7,901 bases of DNA, taken from contig JAVEEE010000498.1 in the NCBI GenBank assembly GCA_030840615.1, positions 1-7,901 of the forward strand, in the 5' to 3' direction. Origin of the DNA: Frankiaceae bacterium. GTDB lineage: Bacteria > Actinomycetota > Actinomycetes > JAFAQI01. A model generated the notes under the pieces. The model worked only from the letters and a program-made list of their open reading frames with translations. It was not told the DNA's origin and did no database searches. Made by a program: the position numbers and the translations under genes. Each line of letters starts with the position of its first letter. Within the stretch, counting starts at the first letter, position 1. Shown in pieces: positions 5,356-7,901 of the stretch.

Positions 5356-6165
5356 GTGGCAGGTCAAACAGCGCCGCCGGTCGCGGCGCAGGCTCGGCTT
5401 GCCGGGCCGGTCGCGCTGCTCGTCGCGGACGGCGGACGGCCGGCGCTGCGCAACTTCGTGCTTCCCGTGCTCGCAGTCGCGGCGGTTGCCTGGACGCTGA
5501 CCGCGCGCACCGGCTCCGGTGACATGACGATGGGTGCGGCGACGTTCATCGCGAGCTGGGTCGTGATGATGGTCGCGATGATGCTTCCGGCGGTCGCGCC
5601 GGTGGTCGGTCTCTATGCACTCGCCGCACGTCGCAACGTCGTCGCCGCCGTACCGGTGTTCCTGGCGGGTTACCTGCTGGTGTGGGCGCTGTCCGCGCTT
5701 CCTGCCTACGCCGTGGCCCAGCAGGTTTCCGACCCGCTGGCGATGGGTCGGCCTTGGGTGGCCCGCCTCACCGGTGCCACGCTGCTTGCGGCCGCCGCCT
5801 ACCAGTTCACCCCGCTCAAGGCCGCATGCCTGGCGCACTGCCGTTCTCCGATGTCGTTCTTCCTCGGCCGCAGCGGGAGTCTCGCGAAGCCTCGTGCCGC
5901 GTTCGCTGCCGGAAGCGCGCACGGGCTCTACTGCCTGGGCTGCTGCTGGGCGCTGATGGCCGTGCTGGTCGTCCTCGGCGGGATGCAGATCGGCTGGGCG
6001 CTGGGGCTCGCCGCGGTGATCGCGCTGGAGAAGCTGGGTCCCTGGGGCCTGACCGCTTCCCGTGCCGTCGCCGCAGGAGCGGCCGGGCTGGGAATAGCGC
6101 TCATCGCCAGCCCGCAACTACTCACCCACCTGATCACCGTGCAGCAGATGTCGATGTCGATGTAG
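5356..6165 (+). CDS. DUF2182 polytopic membrane protein (predicted metal-binding)
   Basis: The 269-residue integral membrane protein belongs to DUF2182 (COG5486, annotated as predicted metal-binding membrane protein). Hydrophobic helices are seen at about 34-50, 62-90, 96-121, 138-152, 192-225 and 235-256. Conserved-looking blocks are SWVVMMVAMMLPAVAP (67-82), YQFTPLKAACLAHCRSP (149-165; Cys158, His161, Cys162), AHGLYCLGCCWALM (188-201; His189, Cys193, Cys196, Cys197) and IALEKLGP (222-229). Met is enriched at likely binding places (GDMTMG, MMVAMM, and a QQMSMSM tail). Cys/His/Met clusters within membrane helices suggest binding of a soft metal such as Cu(I), which is inference. The GTG start has a GGGGGG run 5 bases upstream. 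The DUF1326 gene follows after 12 bp, and this pairing recurs in bacteria as far as I recall, so the two proteins probably act together. The reaction or transport role is not known. Confidence 0.88.
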   Translation: MAGQTAPPVAAQARLAGPVALLVADGGRPALRNFVLPVLAVAAVAWTLTARTGSGDMTMGAATFIASWVVMMVAMMLPAVAPVVGLYALAARRNVVAAVPVFLAGYLLVWALSALPAYAVAQQVSDPLAMGRPWVARLTGATLLAAAAYQFTPLKAACLAHCRSPMSFFLGRSGSLAKPRAAFAAGSAHGLYCLGCCWALMAVLVVLGGMQIGWALGLAAVIALEKLGPWGLTASRAVAAGAAGLGIALIASPQLLTHLITVQQMSMSM

Positions 6166-6170
6166 GAGGA
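6164..6170 (+). promoter_or_regulatory. Consensus ribosome site of the DUF1326 gene, overlapping the DUF2182 stop
   Basis: AGGAGGA is the strongest Shine-Dalgarno sequence in the window and lies 7 bases before the ATG at 6178. Its first two bases belong to the TAG stop of the DUF2182 gene. This fixes the DUF1326 start and suggests the soluble partner is translated efficiently, possibly in excess over the membrane protein. Confidence 0.85.
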
Positions 6171-6177
6171 TCCATCC

Positions 6178-6819
6178 ATGACCGCAGCAACAGAGACGGC
6201 TCAGCGCACGCAGTACCGAGTGACCGGCAAGGGCTACGAGTTCTGCAACTGCCAGCCCGGCTGCACGTGTAACTTCTCCGGCTTCCCGACGTCCGCGGAC
6301 GGGAGCTGCAAGGCGTTCGTGGGCAATGTCATCGAGTCAGGGCAGTGCGGCGACGTCGACCTCTCCGGCGTGACGGCAGTGGCGATCATCGACTGGCCGA
6401 AGGCCATTCACGACGGCAACGGCAAGGCAGTGTTCGTCGTCCCTCCTGAGACCACCGACGAGCAGGTCAACGCGTTGGCACAGATCTACACCGGCGCGCT
6501 GGGTGGCATGCCGTGGGAGATCCTCGGGGGGACGTTCGAGGTCGCCGGCCTCGTCAAAGCGCCGGTGACCATCACCGCGGACGGCCTTGACGTGACGATG
6601 GACGTCGAAGGCGTCGGCAAGGCCGCCGGTCGTTACTTCGCCAACCCGGTGACCGGGGAGCGGCACGAGGCGCACATCGTGCTGCCGGACGGTTTCATCT
6701 GGACCAAGGGCGAGTGCGGCGTCGGCTCGTTCGACGCTGCGGCCGAAGGCGTGTCCTTGTCGTTCAAGGACAGCAACTGGATCTACTACGAGTTCGACTG
6801 GTCGAACGCCGCTAGCTGA
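6178..6819 (+). CDS. DUF1326 domain protein with CxCxxxCxC motif
   Basis: The 213-residue product belongs to DUF1326 (COG5588), a family of unknown function. Its N-terminus reads YRVTGKGYEFCNCQPGCTC (13-31), giving Cys23, Cys25, Cys29 and Cys31 in a CxCxxxCxC arrangement. Cys44, Cys57 and Cys180 lie further along. The cluster could bind a metal ion, although a redox role cannot be excluded. The rest is soluble alpha/beta sequence with no signal peptide or membrane helix (DWPKAIHDGNGKAVFVVPPETTDEQ; ALGGMPWEILGGTFEVAGLV; a C-terminal WIYYEFDW). The length fits a single complete domain. It is the second gene of a two-gene operon with DUF2182. An intracellular partner that delivers to or receives from the membrane protein would fit, as inference. 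It ends convergently, 20 bp from the methyltransferase gene. Confidence 0.9.
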   Translation: MTAATETAQRTQYRVTGKGYEFCNCQPGCTCNFSGFPTSADGSCKAFVGNVIESGQCGDVDLSGVTAVAIIDWPKAIHDGNGKAVFVVPPETTDEQVNALAQIYTGALGGMPWEILGGTFEVAGLVKAPVTITADGLDVTMDVEGVGKAAGRYFANPVTGERHEAHIVLPDGFIWTKGECGVGSFDAAAEGVSLSFKDSNWIYYEFDWSNAAS

Positions 6820-6849
6820 CGCTGCCTCTGCTGAACGAGTCAGCCTTTT
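6815..6849 (+). terminator. Candidate terminator between convergent DUF1326 and methyltransferase genes
   Basis: GCTGAC (6815-6820) and GTCAGC (6839-6844) are a perfect 6-bp inverted repeat whose arms contain the stop codons of the two converging genes. On the plus strand the 3' arm is followed by CTTTT (6845-6849), a short T tract. The 18-base loop is long, so the structure is only moderately convincing. It has no T tract in the minus direction. Confidence 0.4.
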
Positions 6850-7709
6850 CGGGCAGTGACCAACCATGCAGCCGACCGGAACACCACGCCGGCCGGCGTC
6901 ACATGATCGGCAAAGGCAGCACGCAGGTCGTCAAGCGCGCGGGTCGCCGTCTGCGCGTCGAGGTCGGCGAGCAGACTCCGCGTGATGCCCATCCCGCGGA
7001 CGAAGGCAAACGCCTCATCGGGGTCGGGGCCGAGGTTGAAGTCTCCGTCGACCGGCTCGACCGCCACGTCGGTGAGTCCGGCCTCGGTGAGGACCCGGCG
7101 TACGACGTCGGGGTCGGTCATCGAGAACGGGCCGGGCGCTCCGGGCGGCGGCATCGGTAGGTCGCGGCCGGCCGCCAGCGCGCTGCGCATGGTTGCGGCC
7201 CACTCGTTGTGTTGCAGGCCTTGCCACACCACCAGCAGCACCCGGCCCCCCGGCGCGAGCGCCTGGGCGATGTTGGCGAACGCGGCCACCGGATCCGCGA
7301 AGAACATGGACCCGAACTGGCTGATGACGACATCGAACGACGCCGAGTCGAACGCCTGCACCTGAGCATCGGCCTGGGCAAAGCGGACGTTGTCGAGACC
7401 TTCCTCCGTCGCACGCTGTCGCGCCCGCTGGAGCATCGCGCTCGACAGGTCGACGCCGAGCGCTTGACCGCCGGGTGCGACGGCCCGCGCGGCCTCTCGC
7501 GTGGTCCGCCCCGCGCCACAGCCGATGTCGAGGACTCGTTCGCCGGCATGCAGGGCGGCGGCTGTGACCAGCGCCTCGCGGTAGGGGGTGGCACCGCGCT
7601 CGTAGCGTTCGGCGTGCTCGGCCCAGTGCTCGCCTTCATCGCCGTCCCAGGCCGCCGACATGTCGCGGTTGCCCTCGGCCACCGTCCCCGCACTGCGTTC
7701 ATCGGTCAT
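6840..7709 (-). CDS. Class I SAM-dependent methyltransferase (UbiE / type 11-like)
   Basis: The 289-residue cytosolic enzyme has all core SAM-binding motifs. Motif I is VLDIGCGAGRTT (59-70) and the acidic ribose contact is GVDLSS (85-90, Asp87). AQADAQVQAF (111-120) is the adenine-binding region, and FDVVISQFGSMFFADP (125-140) with LAPGGRVLLVVW (151-162) follows. After the core comes a cap-like segment with a Pro-rich loop (MPPPGAPGPFSMTDP, 186-200) and a C-terminal AWLVTARKG strand. This organisation is common in small-molecule methyltransferases near UbiE. The substrate cannot be inferred. The ATG at 7709 has GAGGGGGAG 2 bases upstream (AGGGGG core 5 bases away). The gene is a single unit, convergent with DUF1326, and its upstream region is free of genes to the window edge. 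It shares only the general fold with the shorter methyltransferase at 723-1340. Confidence 0.92.
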   Translation of the reverse strand: MTDERSAGTVAEGNRDMSAAWDGDEGEHWAEHAERYERGATPYREALVTAAALHAGERVLDIGCGAGRTTREAARAVAPGGQALGVDLSSAMLQRARQRATEEGLDNVRFAQADAQVQAFDSASFDVVISQFGSMFFADPVAAFANIAQALAPGGRVLLVVWQGLQHNEWAATMRSALAAGRDLPMPPPGAPGPFSMTDPDVVRRVLTEAGLTDVAVEPVDGDFNLGPDPDEAFAFVRGMGITRSLLADLDAQTATRALDDLRAAFADHVTPAGVVFRSAAWLVTARKG

Positions 7710-7724
7710 GGCTCCCCCTCGGCC

Positions 7725-7737
7725 CGACAGTATGTCG
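7725..7737. promoter_or_regulatory. Small inverted repeat upstream of the methyltransferase gene
   Basis: CGACA-GTA-TGTCG is a perfect 5-bp inverted repeat with a 3-bp centre, 15 bp before the start codon. On the minus strand it contains TACTGT, which fits a TANNNT -10 pattern, but no good -35 is present. It may be an operator overlapping a promoter. Short length makes chance occurrence likely. Confidence 0.3.
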
Positions 7738-7740
7738 CGG

Positions 7741-7901
7741 TGTCAGCCGGTGATCCGCACGCAGTCGACCCACAGCCGTGCGTTTTCGCAGGTCAACGGC
7801 TTGATTGACAGTGACCCTGCCCTTCACAAAGGCCACCGGGATGCCGATGCAAGCAAGGACACCTTAAGAGGTAGCAGGGCATTTCGGACCCTGACGATGC
7901 A
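7741..7901. other. Non-coding sequence to window edge with small inverted repeats
   Basis: No supported gene was found here. The stretch around 7779-7820 is unusually rich in short symmetry: TGCG-TTTT-CGCA (7779-7790), GTCAA/TTGAC (7792-7796 and 7805-7809) and GCAGGTCA/TGACCCTGC with one bulge (7788-7795 and 7812-7820). A perfect TTGACA at 7805-7810 has no matching -10. The role is unknown; the region may be an upstream control region for a gene outside the window or a remnant of a mobile element end. Confidence 0.4.

Noticed and set aside
4927..6117. Long minus-strand open frame of about 396 codons running from the DUF4242 gene through the DUF2182 gene
   Set aside because: Only its last 81 codons match a family (DUF4242). 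The rest is Arg/His/Gly-rich antisense of DUF2182, and a good GTG start with a ribosome site lies at 5172.
7805..7810. Perfect TTGACA -35 hexamer on the plus strand
   Set aside because: No TANNNT-like -10 at 16-18 bp spacing and no gene downstream within the window.
7883..7896. Similarity of the right-end GGACCCTGAC stretch to CGACCCTGAC near 2328, considered as paired element ends
   Set aside because: Only about nine identical bases are shared, which is expected by chance in GC-rich DNA, and no mobile gene lies between them.

Overview
The window is a high-GC stretch with codon use strongly biased to G/C at third positions, GTG starts, PspC-type sensor kinases and DUF4242/DUF2182/DUF1326 genes. 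This points to an actinobacterial chromosome; the genus cannot be told from the sequence. Nine protein-coding genes fill almost all of it. I see no tRNA, rRNA, CRISPR array, transposase or phage gene.

Left part (1-4342): a divergent envelope-stress-type signalling locus. On the minus strand, reading from the shared promoter region at 2273-2405, lie a PspC-domain membrane protein with a LiaF-like C-terminal region, a small SAM-dependent methyltransferase resembling the METTL7 family, and a secreted or membrane-anchored Pro-rich protein of unknown function. On the plus strand lie a PspC-domain sensor histidine kinase and a NarL/LuxR-type response regulator joined by a 4-base GTGA overlap. The layout resembles the LiaFSR logic of Firmicutes: a membrane modulator, a kinase and a regulator watching the cell envelope. 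The shared promoter region carries three TCCGG repeats spaced exactly 11 bp apart, a plausible regulator-binding array. The first codons of the PspC gene carry a 21-bp tandem repeat with eight GGG runs on the plus strand.

Middle part (4355-6819): a group of small envelope and metal-linked genes. On the minus strand are a DUF4242 (SCO4226-like, nickel-associated) protein and, 32 bp after it, a COG4315-type lipoprotein. Facing away on the plus strand is a tight two-gene operon: a polytopic DUF2182 membrane protein with Cys/His/Met motifs, and a soluble DUF1326 protein with a CxCxxxCxC motif. This is the best candidate in the window for a poorly described system; metal handling is an inference from the residues and neighbours, not shown.

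Right part (6840-7901): a UbiE/type-11-like methyltransferase on the minus strand, convergent with the DUF1326 gene across a hairpin with a short T tract, then about 190 bp of non-coding sequence to the window edge with several small inverted repeats.
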